From Gemmatimonadota bacterium (GTDB lineage Bacteria; ARS69), in contig JASLLL010000007.1 in assembly GCA_030747075.1 (NCBI GenBank), positions 1 to 64,000 on the forward strand: a DNA stretch of 64,000 nt, in the 5' to 3' direction. The translations under genes were made by a program, and so were the position numbers. Positions 17,990-30,158 of this stretch are shown one piece after another (position 1 is the first letter of the stretch; each line of letters opens with the position of its first letter). The notes under the pieces are model-generated. The model was not told the origin of the DNA and did no database searches. It saw only the letters and a program-made list of their open reading frames with translations.

Positions 17990-19468
17990 TCAGTATTCTT
18001 TGCGGAGCCGTGCCGTGAGCAGTCCCATCTTCTCACGGTACTTGGCCACCGTCCTCCGCGCCACGATCACGCCATCTTCCCGAAGAAGATTCGCAATCCG
18101 CTGGTCCGACAGTGGCTTCTGTTTGTTCTCCCCTTCGATAAGATCTCGGATTCTCTCCTGCGCCATCTTCGAAGATACGGAATCTCCCGACTCCGTCTCC
18201 AGACCACTGGAGAAGAAGTGCTTCAGCGGGAGCACACCCCGGTTCGTCTGGACATACTTGTTGGTCGTCACCCGGCTCACCGTGGATTCGTGCATCTCGA
18301 TCCGGTCCGCCACATTCTGCAGCGTGAGGGGACGCATAGCCCCGGGGCCTTTCTCGAAGAAGTCCCGCTGCACTTCCACAATGGCTTCCATCACCCGGAT
18401 CATGGTTCGGCGACGCTGTTCAATGGTCTGAATCAGCCAACTCGCCGACTGGAGCTTCTGCTGAACGAAGTCCACCTCTTCCTTCCTGCGGGAGTCTCCT
18501 TCCGGCTTCGGCTTGCCGTTCGCGGACGCGGTCTCCCTTGGCGTGCCCCTGCGCAGAATCTCCTGATACTTCCGGCTGATCCGAAGACGCGGCACGCTGC
18601 CGTCAAAAAGGGACACGACATACTCTCCCTCTACCTTCTCCACGACAAGATCGGGAGTGACATAGCGGGCGTCATCCAGCGCCAGTTGAGCGCCCGGCCT
18701 GGGATTCAGCCCACGGATATCCCTCTCGGCGTCCTGGAGATCCTCCACCTTCACGCGGAGTGCTCTGGCGATCTCCTGGTACTTTCGGCGGAGAAACGCC
18801 TCAAAGTGATGCCGGACGATGCACGCCGCCAGGGAATCTCCCTGTCCGAGTACCTCCAGTTGAATGAGAAGGCTCTCGCGAAGATCCCGCGCTCCCACGC
18901 CCGGAGGGTCCAGTCGCTGGACGGTGCGCAGTGCCTGCTCGCACAGATCCGTATCCACCGCGAGTTGTTCCGCAATCTCCTCCATCGGAACGACCAGGAA
19001 CCCCTTGTCATCCAGGCAGCCCACGATGTATTCCGCGACGCGAAGGATCTCTTCATCCTCCTCGTTCATGCGCAGCTGCTCGGTCAGTTCTTCGCCCAGC
19101 GTGGAGCGCCCCACCTGATCACGCTCATGGAACTCGAGGTCCTCACGGATCGTCCGGGCCCCGTCGGTAAACTCGAAGCCGTCGTCGAAATAGTCCGCCC
19201 AGTTGACCTCTTCCTCGGGCTGTGAAGCCTCTGTGTCGTCCGCCGGAGAGTCCGGGGCGGATTCCGCCTCCGGAGTCTCGGAGGAGTCCTTGCGCTCTTC
19301 CTCCGCATCCTCCGCGACTTCGAGCAGCGGGTTCGCCAGCAACTCTTCCTTGATGTGCTGCGACAACTCCAGAGATGGCATCTGAAGCAGCTTCAACGCC
19401 TGCTGAAGGCGTGGCGTCATCACCAGCTTCTGTGCCAGTTTCTGACTGAGACGAAGTCCGAGATCCAT
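17990..19468 (-). CDS. rpoN: RNA polymerase sigma-54 factor
   Basis: Sigma-54 directs RNA polymerase to -24/-12 promoters with AAA+ activators. The 492-residue protein shows region I (about 1-50, Leu/Gln-rich, with QALKLLQMPSLELSQ), an acidic region II, the core-binding domain, the helix-turn-helix region around LTLQNVADRIEMHESTVSR, and the RpoN box ARRTVAKYRE at about 470-479. It sits 20 bases after lptB in the LPS/Kdo operon. No sigma-54 activator gene is present in the window, so its targets cannot be inferred here. Confidence 0.97.
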   Translation of the reverse strand: MDLGLRLSQKLAQKLVMTPRLQQALKLLQMPSLELSQHIKEELLANPLLEVAEDAEEERKDSSETPEAESAPDSPADDTEASQPEEEVNWADYFDDGFEFTDGARTIREDLEFHERDQVGRSTLGEELTEQLRMNEEDEEILRVAEYIVGCLDDKGFLVVPMEEIAEQLAVDTDLCEQALRTVQRLDPPGVGARDLRESLLIQLEVLGQGDSLAACIVRHHFEAFLRRKYQEIARALRVKVEDLQDAERDIRGLNPRPGAQLALDDARYVTPDLVVEKVEGEYVVSLFDGSVPRLRISRKYQEILRRGTPRETASANGKPKPEGDSRRKEEVDFVQQKLQSASWLIQTIEQRRRTMIRVMEAIVEVQRDFFEKGPGAMRPLTLQNVADRIEMHESTVSRVTTNKYVQTNRGVLPLKHFFSSGLETESGDSVSSKMAQERIRDLIEGENKQKPLSDQRIANLLREDGVIVARRTVAKYREKMGLLTARLRKEY

Positions 19469-19488
19469 GATTCTCCGATGCCCGCGTT

Positions 19489-20232
19489 CTACAAGCGGAA
19501 CCTCTCCCCGAGATAGATGGCCCGCGCTTCCGGGTTCTCCGCAAGCTCCTCTGAAGTCCCTGAGATCAGCACGCGTCCTTTGAAGAGGATGTACGCCCGA
19601 TCGGTGATGTGCAAGGTCTCCCGGACATTGTGGTCTGTGATCAGGATTCCCAGCCCTTTGTCCCTCAGTCCCGCGATGATCTCCTGGATATCCCCCACCG
19701 CGATGGGGTCAATCCCCGCGAAAGGTTCGTCCAGGAGAAGGAACGCCGGAGCTGTCACAAGAGCCCGGCAGATCTCCACACGGCGCCGCTCACCACCCGA
19801 GAGGGTGTGCGCCTTTTGAGAAGCGAGGTGACGGATCTTCAATTCCTCCAACAACTCCTCCAGCCGGTCCTCCCGCTCCTTCCGGCTTCCGGGCAGCGTC
19901 TCCAGGATGGCCATCACATTGTCCCGCACGGTAAGTCCGCGAAAAATGGACGCCTCCTGCGGAAGGTACCCAATCCCCTTGCGAGCGTGACGGTACATGG
20001 GAAGGCGCGTCACCTCTTCGGCATCCATCATGACGCGCCCGGCATCCGTCGGGATCAGACCGGTCATCATGTAGAAGGTGGTCGTCTTCCCCGCTCCGTT
20101 CGGACCGAGCAGACCGATCACTTCCCCGCGGCGCACCGAAATGTCCACCTCATCCACAACGCGATGGCCACGATAACTCTTCACCAGGCCTTCGCTGCGA
20201 AGCTCCTGTGCCCGCTTGGCAATGCTCGTCAT
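19489..20232 (-). CDS. lptB: LPS export ABC transporter ATP-binding protein LptB
   Basis: Cytoplasmic ATPase of the LptB2FG complex. The 247-residue protein has Walker A GPNGAGKT at 43-50, the Q-loop GYLPQEASIF, the signature LSGGERRRVEICRAL, Walker B FLLLDEPFAGIDP and switch ITDHNVRETL. This pattern is diagnostic for LptB against generic ABC ATPases. Its ATG overlaps the stop of the lpxL-lptC frame (ATGA). No separate lptA gene lies between lptC and lptB, where it often is. Its permeases are encoded at 11.5-13.9 kb. Confidence 0.96.
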   Translation of the reverse strand: MTSIAKRAQELRSEGLVKSYRGHRVVDEVDISVRRGEVIGLLGPNGAGKTTTFYMMTGLIPTDAGRVMMDAEEVTRLPMYRHARKGIGYLPQEASIFRGLTVRDNVMAILETLPGSRKEREDRLEELLEELKIRHLASQKAHTLSGGERRRVEICRALVTAPAFLLLDEPFAGIDPIAVGDIQEIIAGLRDKGLGILITDHNVRETLHITDRAYILFKGRVLISGTSEELAENPEARAIYLGERFRL

Positions 20233-21776
20233 GAGTCTCCCTGCTCGTCCTCGTCCAGGATCTCCTCCGGTTCGCTCCGGAGCGTTCCTCGAACATCCTT
20301 CAGGATCTCCACACGGTCGAGTCCCGGGTCCGCTTCCAGCCCCCAGCCCGTCAGGACATCTTCCTCACGAAGGATCTTCACGAAGCTCTCCGTGTGAATG
20401 CGCGACGCGCCATGATCCCACAAGAGGAGATCCGTCTCCAGTACCACGCCGTCATCCGATTCCATCACGACATCCCCACGGACCTCCAGATCGTCGGAAG
20501 CCTGATGAAGCGTGCCTTCGTCAGCAGTCAGCTTCGACACATGCTCTTCCTCTTCGAAGAAATCGATCGTCACGGCTCGGGCCACCAGTTTCTTCGAATC
20601 CCGATACACCGAGGCTGTATCCGCATGAAGAACCCAGCGCGTCATTCCCACACGGTAGTTCTGAAGGCGAACGCTGCGCATTCCCTCGGTCGGGCGGCCT
20701 CTTGCCGGAGGTTCGCCCGGCTCCTCTCGCGACTGAAGACAACCCGAGCCTCCGAGGAGAACCCCGCAGAGCAACCCCAGCAGGATCAGCGCCCCTCCAC
20801 TGTTCATCGGGTGGAATCGGCGGGATCTCCACCGCGAAAGAGCCCCCTTTGCCCTCTGGCGCCGCTCTGGCAACTCCGCCGGGGGCGTACTCTTCCAGCG
20901 TCGATGGAACCAGACCCACTGCTCCGGGCAGGACCGGATGCTGCGCTCCATGTGCCGGTTCCAGCGTGTCGCATCCTGGCGGCAAGCCTCTGCCGAGTCT
21001 TTGTCCGGGTGCGGCTCCTCTCCCGGGTGAACCCGAACGCGATGGATTCCGGCGGCATCCATGTGAATCCAGATCGGCAAAAGGAGTGCGCCCGTCCGCC
21101 GGGCCAGCATGAACGGCCCGGTCGGGGTGCGTGCGGGCGTTCCGAAGAAGGGTGCGAAGACGCCTTCGCCGGCGGTGTCCTGATCCGCAAGCACCCCCAC
21201 TACCTCGCCCCGCCGCAGAGCGCGGAGGACACCCGTCAGTCCGCCCTCTCTCCGGTGCACCTGCACCCCCGCTCCCTTCCGCCACCTGTCCAGAAGACAA
21301 CCCGCGCGACGATCGAAAGCGCGGCGTGACACCACATGAAGCGGTACCCCGCGTGCGGCGAGTGCCGCCCCGAGGATCTCCCAGTTTCCCATGTGCCCGG
21401 AGAGCGCCACGACCCCGCGACCGGTGGCCACGGCCTCTTCCAGATGCTCCAGTCCCTCAAAGCGAACTGCGGCCTTGAGATCCTCGCGTGACATATCCGG
21501 CATCCGGAGAAGGTCCACGACATTCCGGCCCAGCGCTCGGAACATCCGCCGCACGATGCGATCCCGCTCGGCGTGCGAAAGTTCCTCTCCATACGCAATG
21601 TTCAAATGGGTTCGGGAGCGACCGACTGCGGGACGATCCACCAATCGCACCCCATCTCCGAGAAGCGCGAAACACGCGTGCGCAACGCGCCTTGGAACGC
21701 AACGCACGAAGCCCCGCAAAGCCCGGACTCCCAGATAGAAGAGAAGCCGCTTTTCGCGGCGAAACCGTCCTCTCAA
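20229..21776 (-). CDS. LpxL-type lipid A acyltransferase fused in frame to LptC
   Basis: One uninterrupted frame of about 515 codons encodes two envelope proteins. The first 320 or so residues are a lysophospholipid acyltransferase of the LpxL/HtrB family: a basic N-terminus, a membrane segment and the catalytic LSGHMGNWE (HX4E). It should add late acyl chains to Kdo-lipid A. From the ATG at 20807 the frame continues as LptC, with a hydrophobic leader ending in a lipobox-like GGSGC, then the LptC/OstA-like beta domain (YRVGMTRWVLHADTASVY, KLTADEGTL, DLEVRGDVVME). No stop separates them and I see no good ribosome-binding site at 20807, so a fusion or re-initiation are both possible. The start is unclear; TTG 21776 with GGGAGGG is preferred over GTGs at 21815 and 21830. 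Confidence 0.85.
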   Translation of the reverse strand: MRGRFRREKRLLFYLGVRALRGFVRCVPRRVAHACFALLGDGVRLVDRPAVGRSRTHLNIAYGEELSHAERDRIVRRMFRALGRNVVDLLRMPDMSREDLKAAVRFEGLEHLEEAVATGRGVVALSGHMGNWEILGAALAARGVPLHVVSRRAFDRRAGCLLDRWRKGAGVQVHRREGGLTGVLRALRRGEVVGVLADQDTAGEGVFAPFFGTPARTPTGPFMLARRTGALLLPIWIHMDAAGIHRVRVHPGEEPHPDKDSAEACRQDATRWNRHMERSIRSCPEQWVWFHRRWKSTPPAELPERRQRAKGALSRWRSRRFHPMNSGGALILLGLLCGVLLGGSGCLQSREEPGEPPARGRPTEGMRSVRLQNYRVGMTRWVLHADTASVYRDSKKLVARAVTIDFFEEEEHVSKLTADEGTLHQASDDLEVRGDVVMESDDGVVLETDLLLWDHGASRIHTESFVKILREEDVLTGWGLEADPGLDRVEILKDVRGTLRSEPEEILDEDEQGDS

Positions 21777-21840
21777 GCGCGCAGGCCCTCCCGAAACGGA
21801 ATCTAGCGCGGACACCCGGTCCTGCGCCACGAGGAAATGA

Positions 21841-22865
21841 CTACCTCGCCTCGCCTCCCAGACAGTCGTGGAGGTGCAGAATCCCGATCGGCCGATTCTC
21901 CGCATCGACCACGATCAGGCTCGTGATGCGGCGATCGGGGGACTCCATCGCTCGAACGGCCCTCGCCACGGGTTCCTCCGGGGCGATCGTGCGCGGATCG
22001 GTCGTCATGACCTCTGAGACGGGGCGACGCAATGCATCGGGGTTCTCCTGAAGGGCGCGCCGAATGTCACCGTCGGTAAGGACTCCCCGAAGCGTCCCGC
22101 ACTCCGCGTCCGCAATGACCGCAAGTCCGAGTCTCTTGTCCGAAATCTCCTGCAACGCATCCACCAGAGAAGTCTGTCCGTTCACTCGGGGAAGAGCCTC
22201 CCCTTCGTGCATGAAGTCCCGCACCTGTCGCGCAAGGCGCCTTCCAAGAATCCCCCCCGGATGGAGCATCGCGAAGTCCTTTGCGGCCAACCCGCGGGCG
22301 CGGAACAGGGCAATGGCCACGGCATCGCCGAGCGCCATGGCGGCGGTGGACGAAGCCGACGGGATGAGGGTGTCGGGATCCGCTTCCGCCCCCACCTCCA
22401 GGACGATGGCCACCTCGGCCTCCCTGGCCAGGGGGGACTCCGCCACCGATGTCCAGCCCAGAACAGGAACGCCCCTTCTTCGCGCTGTGGAGAGCAGCGA
22501 TTCCAGCGACTCGACAGATCCACTCCGGGAGATCACCACCAGTGCATCTCCGGGGGTAATCAGCCCAAGGTCTCCGTGCGCAGCTTCTGAAGGGTGCAGG
22601 AACACGGCCGGCGCCCAGGTGCTGCACAAGGTGGACGCAACCTTGCGACCCACGAAGCCGGACTTCCCCAGACCGGTCAGAAGGATCCGACCTCCCCCGG
22701 TCACTGTGTCATGCAGCGTCTCGACGCTGCGCGCAAATGCGCCCGCGGCCTCACCGGAAAGCGTCGCGCTCAGCATCCGCAGCGCGTCCGCTTCCCGCGC
22801 CACGACCTCCGCTCCCATATTCGCAAGCGTCGCGGCGGGTGGAAGGACGCTCCCGTTCCGCGTCT

Positions 22866-22869
<4 letters not shown>
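21841..22869 (-). CDS. kdsD: Arabinose-5-phosphate isomerase (KdsD/KpsF family)
   Basis: Converts ribulose-5-P to arabinose-5-P, the first step of Kdo synthesis. The 342-residue protein has an SIS domain (LLTGLGKSGFVGRKVAST at about 63-80, HPSEAAHGDLG, VISRSGSVESL) and two C-terminal CBS domains, the first around VRDFMHEGEALPRV and the second around VSEVMTTDPRTIAPEE. The conserved KDFAMLHPGGILGRRL lies between. The GTG start overlaps the kdsA stop by four bases. It is followed by the acyltransferase-LptC frame. Confidence 0.94.
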
Positions 22870-26148
<3,279 letters not shown>

Positions 26149-26364
26149 GAGTACGCCTCGGAAAGAACCTTCCCAAAAGAGGTGAGGCCGCCCCTGTCCC
26201 GACGCGCACGCGCCGGAACTGGAACGGCCTCGGTGCGAAACCGGACCGGGGTCTTTGACCGACTCACCCCAAAAGGAGAACATCCTCCGTCCTCTGTCTC
26301 TCGACAGCGTCGGCCCGCGGAAAGCAATGCCCGAACGCACGGGTCCACACAATACTCAGATCCA
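26149..26364 (-). other. Intergenic stretch between rpmA and kdsB
   Basis: These 216 bases separate the ribosomal genes from the kdsB operon. I see only small palindromes (CTGTC-GAGA-GACAG, and a GGGGT...ACCCC pair), no convincing -35/-10 pair and no tRNA. A promoter for kdsB would be expected here but is not recognisable by eye. Confidence 0.4.
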
Positions 26365-26631
26365 TCAGGCGTCCGGCGAAACCGGCATCACAGCGACCCG
26401 CCTTCGGCTCTTCTGAAACCTCTCAAAACGCACGCGCCCGTCCACCAGCGCAAAAAGGGTGTGGTCCCGTCCCAGGCCGACATTCCTGCCGGGATGAGTC
26501 CGGGTTCCCCGCTGCCGGATCAAGATGGAACCGGCCGACACCCACTGGCCATCCCCGACCTTGACTCCCAGCATCTTCGGGTTGCTGTCGCGGCCGTTCC
26601 TTGAACTGCCGCCTGCTTTCTTGTGGGCCAT
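26365..26631 (-). CDS. rpmA: 50S ribosomal protein L27
   Basis: An 88-residue L27 located near the peptidyl transferase centre. It begins [17 protein letters not shown], which is the mature-type N-terminus without the Firmicute leader, followed by [21 protein letters not shown] and [11 protein letters not shown]. It follows rplU by 30 bases in the universal rplU-rpmA order. Confidence 0.98.
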   Translation of the reverse strand: MAHKKAGGSSRNGRDSNPKMLGVKVGDGQWVSAGSILIRQRGTRTHPGRNVGLGRDHTLFALVDGRVRFERFQKSRRRVAVMPVSPDA

Positions 26632-26661
26632 TTCAATGCTCCTCCCGGGGGACTGCCCGGG

Positions 26662-26973
26662 TCAGGCGACTATGTCCTTGATAAGAATGTCGGTGCAAGG
26701 CTGGCGGTGTCCGCGCTTCTTCTGGTAGCGCTTCCGCCTCTTCTTGTGGAACACGATGATCTTCTCTTCCCGGTCATGGGCGATCACTTCCGCCACGACA
26801 CGCGCGCCTTCCACAAGAGGCTTCCCGACGCTCAGCTGGGAGCCTCCACCCACGAGAAGAACCCGATCGAACTCCACATCTTCACCCACGGCTGCCGTCA
26901 GCCTGGGAATCCTCAACTTCTCTTCGGGGGCAACTCGAAACTGCCGCCCGCCCGTCTCGACGATGGCGTACAC
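26662..26973 (-). CDS. rplU: 50S ribosomal protein L21
   Basis: A 103-residue L21. It carries YAIVETGGRQFRV at the N-terminus and the basic KKRRKRYQKKRGHRQ rRNA-binding segment at about 75-90. The GTG at 26973 is preferred because it gives the canonical N-terminus and is preceded at five bases by GAGGAG. A start six codons earlier (26991) lacks such a site. Confidence 0.97.
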   Translation of the reverse strand: MYAIVETGGRQFRVAPEEKLRIPRLTAAVGEDVEFDRVLLVGGGSQLSVGKPLVEGARVVAEVIAHDREEKIIVFHKKRRKRYQKKRGHRQPCTDILIKDIVA

Positions 26974-27019
26974 GGTTCTCCTCTTCTGCAATCAGCTTTC
27001 AGGGCCAAAATTCCGTGTC

Positions 27020-27049
27020 ATTGAACAGGATCGGCCCTTCCCGTGTCAA
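27020..27049 (-). promoter_or_regulatory. Probable sigma-70 promoter for rplU-rpmA
   Basis: On the minus strand TTGACA (27049-27044) is followed after 18 bases by TTCAAT (27025-27020), a 4/6 match to the -10 consensus. It lies between the rng terminator-like hairpin and the L21 start, about 40 bases upstream of the GTG. Confidence 0.5.
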
Positions 27050-27058
27050 GGAAGGAAC

Positions 27059-27085
27059 CCCTCCGGAGTGGCTCGCCCCGGAGGG
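27059..27085 (-). terminator. Terminator-like hairpin after rng
   Basis: A perfect inverted repeat CCCTCCGG / CCGGAGGG with an 11-base loop lies 17 bases beyond the rng stop and just before the rplU promoter. The following bases are TTCCTT rather than a long T-run, so termination efficiency is uncertain. Confidence 0.5.
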
Positions 27086-27101
27086 AAATCCGGCAAAACC
27101 G

Positions 27102-28778
27102 CTACAGGAAGCGACTCGTCACATCCTGCCCCCGTTCGTCCCGTACGGCGATATCGTCCCGCTGGAGCTTCTTGTCCTCCCGAATGTCCACTTCCATGTC
27201 GAAACGACGCTCCAACGCCGCAATCAGATCCACTCCGTCCTCCAGGAGGGCGAAAGCCCGGTCCGGATGCAGAAGGATCTCCACCCGGGGCATCAGCGTG
27301 TTCATGCCAACCCGCCGGATGACCCGCTCCACACGAGCCCTCATGGACTCCTCGGAGAGAACCCGGCCCGAACCGTGGCACTCCGGGCACCCGATTGAGT
27401 AGTAGCTGGACATAGGCGGACGCACCCGCTGGCGGGTCATCTCCACCAGTCCGAGATCGCTCACGGGGAACGCCTTCGTTCGCGCGCGGTCCTTTCGGAG
27501 GTGCTTGCGAAGTTCCTCCAGGAGCTTCACGCGGTTCTCCTCCACCTCCATGTCGATGAAGTCGATCACCACGATCCCGCCAATGTCGCGAAGGCGAAGC
27601 TGCCTCGCCACCTCTGCGGCCGCTTCCAGATTGCAGCGAAAGATGGTGTCTTCCTGATCCTTCTTCCCCTTGAACCGACCCGTATTCACATCGATGGCAA
27701 TCAGCGCCTCGGCCTCGTCGATGCAGATGTAGCCGCCCTTCTTCAGCCAGACTTTCCGGTGCAGCGTTTTCTCGATCTCCGGCTCGATGTCGAACGAATC
27801 GAACAGCGGAACATCGTCTTCATAGAGCACCACGCGATCCGCAAGATCCGGGGAGATCGCTTCCACATACTCCCGGAGAGAACGGTACTCATCGGGATCG
27901 TCCACAATGATCCGATCGAATCGCTCACTGAAGACATCGCGAATCAGGCCGGTCGTCAGCGACATCTCCTGATGGATCAGCGCGGGCGCCACCGCCCCGA
28001 CCGAGTCGCGGAGCACCTTCTCCCACTGGCCGTGCAGGTGCGCAATGTCACTTGCGAACGCATCCTCCGGCTCTCCGGTGCCCACAGTGCGCACGATGAG
28101 TCCGACGCCGCGCGGGCGATGCTTGCGAATAATGTCGCGCAGGCGCACGCGCTCTTCCCGGCTTTCGATCTTCCGCGACACGCCCACATGGTCCATCTCG
28201 GGCATCAGCACGACAAACCGACCGGGGATGGTGATCTGCGCGGTGACGCGCGGCCCCTTCGTACCGATCGATTCCTTGATCACCTGCACGAGGAACTCAT
28301 CGCCCTTTTTCAACTGTTCCTCGATGGGGCGGCGTCGAGAGTCCCGGCGCTTCCGGTCGGACTTCCTCTCCTCTTCCTCTTCCCCGATCCCCAGCGCCTC
28401 ATCGATTGTCGGATCCAGTTCCGCAAGATCCGACACATGCAGGAACGCGCCGCGCTCCATCCCAATATCCAGAAACGCCGCCTGGATCCCGGGCAATACC
28501 GCGGTCACCTTTCCCATGTAGATGTCGCCCACGGTCCGCCGCTGTTCGGGCCGTTCGATCATGAACTCCACCAGAGCGCCATCCTCCTGGATGGCGACCC
28601 GCGTCTGACCGGGTGCCTGATTGACGATGATCTCGCGAAAGATCCCGTCGGGTCCGGCGGACTCCCCGCCTCTGGAGGAGCGCTCGCGGCGCCTTCCCCC
28701 GCGTCTGCGCGATCTTCCCGACCCTGCGGATCGGCCGCCTCGCCGCCTGGGCGGGGCCTTGGTTTCAAGCTTTTTCAA
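27102..28778 (-). CDS. rng: Ribonuclease G/E family endoribonuclease
   Basis: A single-strand-specific endoribonuclease that matures rRNA and degrades mRNA. The 558-residue protein has an Arg/Gly-rich basic N-terminal extension (about 10-42). The S1 domain follows (YMGKVTAVLPGIQAAFLDIG, GAFLHVSDL) and is interrupted by an acidic and basic insert (about 125-150). The catalytic DNase I-like segments AIDVNTGRF and VVIDFIDME follow, with the CPECHGSGR zinc-link-like motif near 450. It lacks the long RNase E scaffold tail, so RNase G is the better name. The start is TTG with GGAG upstream. It lies 13 bases after nadD. Confidence 0.93.
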   Translation of the reverse strand: MKKLETKAPPRRRGGRSAGSGRSRRRGGRRRERSSRGGESAGPDGIFREIIVNQAPGQTRVAIQEDGALVEFMIERPEQRRTVGDIYMGKVTAVLPGIQAAFLDIGMERGAFLHVSDLAELDPTIDEALGIGEEEEERKSDRKRRDSRRRPIEEQLKKGDEFLVQVIKESIGTKGPRVTAQITIPGRFVVLMPEMDHVGVSRKIESREERVRLRDIIRKHRPRGVGLIVRTVGTGEPEDAFASDIAHLHGQWEKVLRDSVGAVAPALIHQEMSLTTGLIRDVFSERFDRIIVDDPDEYRSLREYVEAISPDLADRVVLYEDDVPLFDSFDIEPEIEKTLHRKVWLKKGGYICIDEAEALIAIDVNTGRFKGKKDQEDTIFRCNLEAAAEVARQLRLRDIGGIVVIDFIDMEVEENRVKLLEELRKHLRKDRARTKAFPVSDLGLVEMTRQRVRPPMSSYYSIGCPECHGSGRVLSEESMRARVERVIRRVGMNTLMPRVEILLHPDRAFALLEDGVDLIAALERRFDMEVDIREDKKLQRDDIAVRDERGQDVTSRFL

Positions 28779-28791
28779 CGATGTTCTCCCT

Positions 28792-29376
28792 TCAGGAGAT
28801 GTAGAGCCCCTGGGATCGAATGTACTCCTCCACCGATTCCGCCACGAGATACCGAATGGACCGCCCGTCTCTCACGGCCGCCCGGATCTCCGAAGAGGAG
28901 ATCTCCACAAGCGGGGTCGGGAGCAGGGTGATCCGGTCTCGGATCGCTGCGGGGAGTCCTTCCGTGCCGCTGCCCTGACGGGCAAGGACGACCACTTCAG
29001 ACTCCTCAAGGAGGGTGTCGTAGTCCTTCCAGGACTCGATCTCCAGAATGCTGTCAGTTCCCATGATCAGGAAAAGCTCCGTCCCGGAAGGAGAATCCCT
29101 CCGAAAATCACGAAGCGTTTCCACAGTGTAGGAAGGTCCGTCCCGACCCAGTTCAGCATTGGATGCCGAGAACCCGGGGTTGCCATCAATGGCCAGGACG
29201 ACCATGCGATAACGATGTTCAGCGGATGTCCCGACCGGTCCCTTATGTGGGGGAACCCGGGCGGGCACAAAGAGAACTTGATCCAGACGAAGACGATCCG
29301 CCGCCGCCGCCGCGATGATCAGGTGACCCGTATGGATTGGGTCGAAAGTGCCGCCGAAGATGCCGAGGCGTGCCAT
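28792..29376 (-). CDS. nadD: Nicotinate-nucleotide adenylyltransferase
   Basis: Adenylates nicotinate mononucleotide in NAD synthesis. The 194-residue protein carries the nucleotidyltransferase motif GGTFDPIHTGHL at residues 8-19 and the late ISSSEIR. The ATG at 29376 has AGGAGG seven bases upstream and overlaps the bamD stop (TGATG). Longer frames upstream would read through bamD. Confidence 0.95.
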   Translation of the reverse strand: MARLGIFGGTFDPIHTGHLIIAAAAADRLRLDQVLFVPARVPPHKGPVGTSAEHRYRMVVLAIDGNPGFSASNAELGRDGPSYTVETLRDFRRDSPSGTELFLIMGTDSILEIESWKDYDTLLEESEVVVLARQGSGTEGLPAAIRDRITLLPTPLVEISSSEIRAAVRDGRSIRYLVAESVEEYIRSQGLYIS

Positions 29377-30143
29377 CAGTCGGCCTCCTCGGAATGCATC
29401 CCGGCGAGAATGCTCAAAGCCTCCGCGGCTTCGTCTGTATCCGGCCCCATTTCGGCGACCTTGCGATACCACGACGCGGCGAGATCCAACTCTCCCCGCG
29501 AGCCATGGATACTCCCGAGTCGGAAGCAGGCCCGCGCGGCCCAGACTGTCTCGGGGAAATGCTGGAGAATGTACTCGTGCTGAATCTTGGCCGAGCGAAG
29601 GCGACGCTGCTTCTCATAGAAAAGGCCTGCCTCGTATTCCCGGCGAGCCAGGCGATCCCGGCATTCCGCCAGACTCTCCTCCACTTCGGCCCGGTAGTCG
29701 CTCTCTGGATGATTCGCACGAAAGTCAGAGAGGAGCACAATGGCACGCTCCGTAATGCTCTGATCCAGATCGTAGGGAAGAATGGACGCGAAAGCACTCC
29801 GCGCGATTCCGAACTCCGCCTCCTCTGCAAACGGGGAAGCGCGGAAGTCCTGCACCACTGCGGAGTACTCCCCCTCGGCCAGTATGTACTGTCCCAGCCC
29901 GAACCGGGCGTCTCCGAGGCGCATCCGCACACGCGGCATCAGGGCAGATCCCGGATAACTCCGTGCGAAATGCTCCAGATAATCGACGGCATCCAGATAC
30001 TTGCCCGCCTCAATGCGAGCTTCCGCGTACTCGACCAGCACGACCGGATCCGAGCCCATGGAAGGCCCCGAACCCGCGCACCCCGCGAGCAATGCTGCCG
30101 TTGCGACCGAGAACGCGGCCGCCGTCCACCAGGTTGTCTTCAT
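29376..30143 (-). CDS. bamD: Outer membrane assembly lipoprotein BamD
   Basis: A TPR lipoprotein of the BAM complex that inserts beta-barrels into the outer membrane. The 255-residue protein has a lipobox LAGC at Cys22 and about five TPR-like helical repeats (for example YLDAVDYLEHFARSYPGS, IAECRDRLARREYEAGLFY region). Length and layout match BamD (YfiO). It sits between a PorV/Q-type barrel gene and nadD. The ybgF-type TPR proteins are an alternative, but the number of repeats and the lipobox favour BamD. Confidence 0.85.
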   Translation of the reverse strand: MKTTWWTAAAFSVATAALLAGCAGSGPSMGSDPVVLVEYAEARIEAGKYLDAVDYLEHFARSYPGSALMPRVRMRLGDARFGLGQYILAEGEYSAVVQDFRASPFAEEAEFGIARSAFASILPYDLDQSITERAIVLLSDFRANHPESDYRAEVEESLAECRDRLARREYEAGLFYEKQRRLRSAKIQHEYILQHFPETVWAARACFRLGSIHGSRGELDLAASWYRKVAEMGPDTDEAAEALSILAGMHSEEAD

Positions 30144-30158
30144 CGATTCCCGAGTCGG

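Noticed and set aside
16481-19225. A 914-codon plus-strand open frame
   Set aside because: Covers hprK, hpf and rpoN in antisense; no coherent domain and His/Arg bias.
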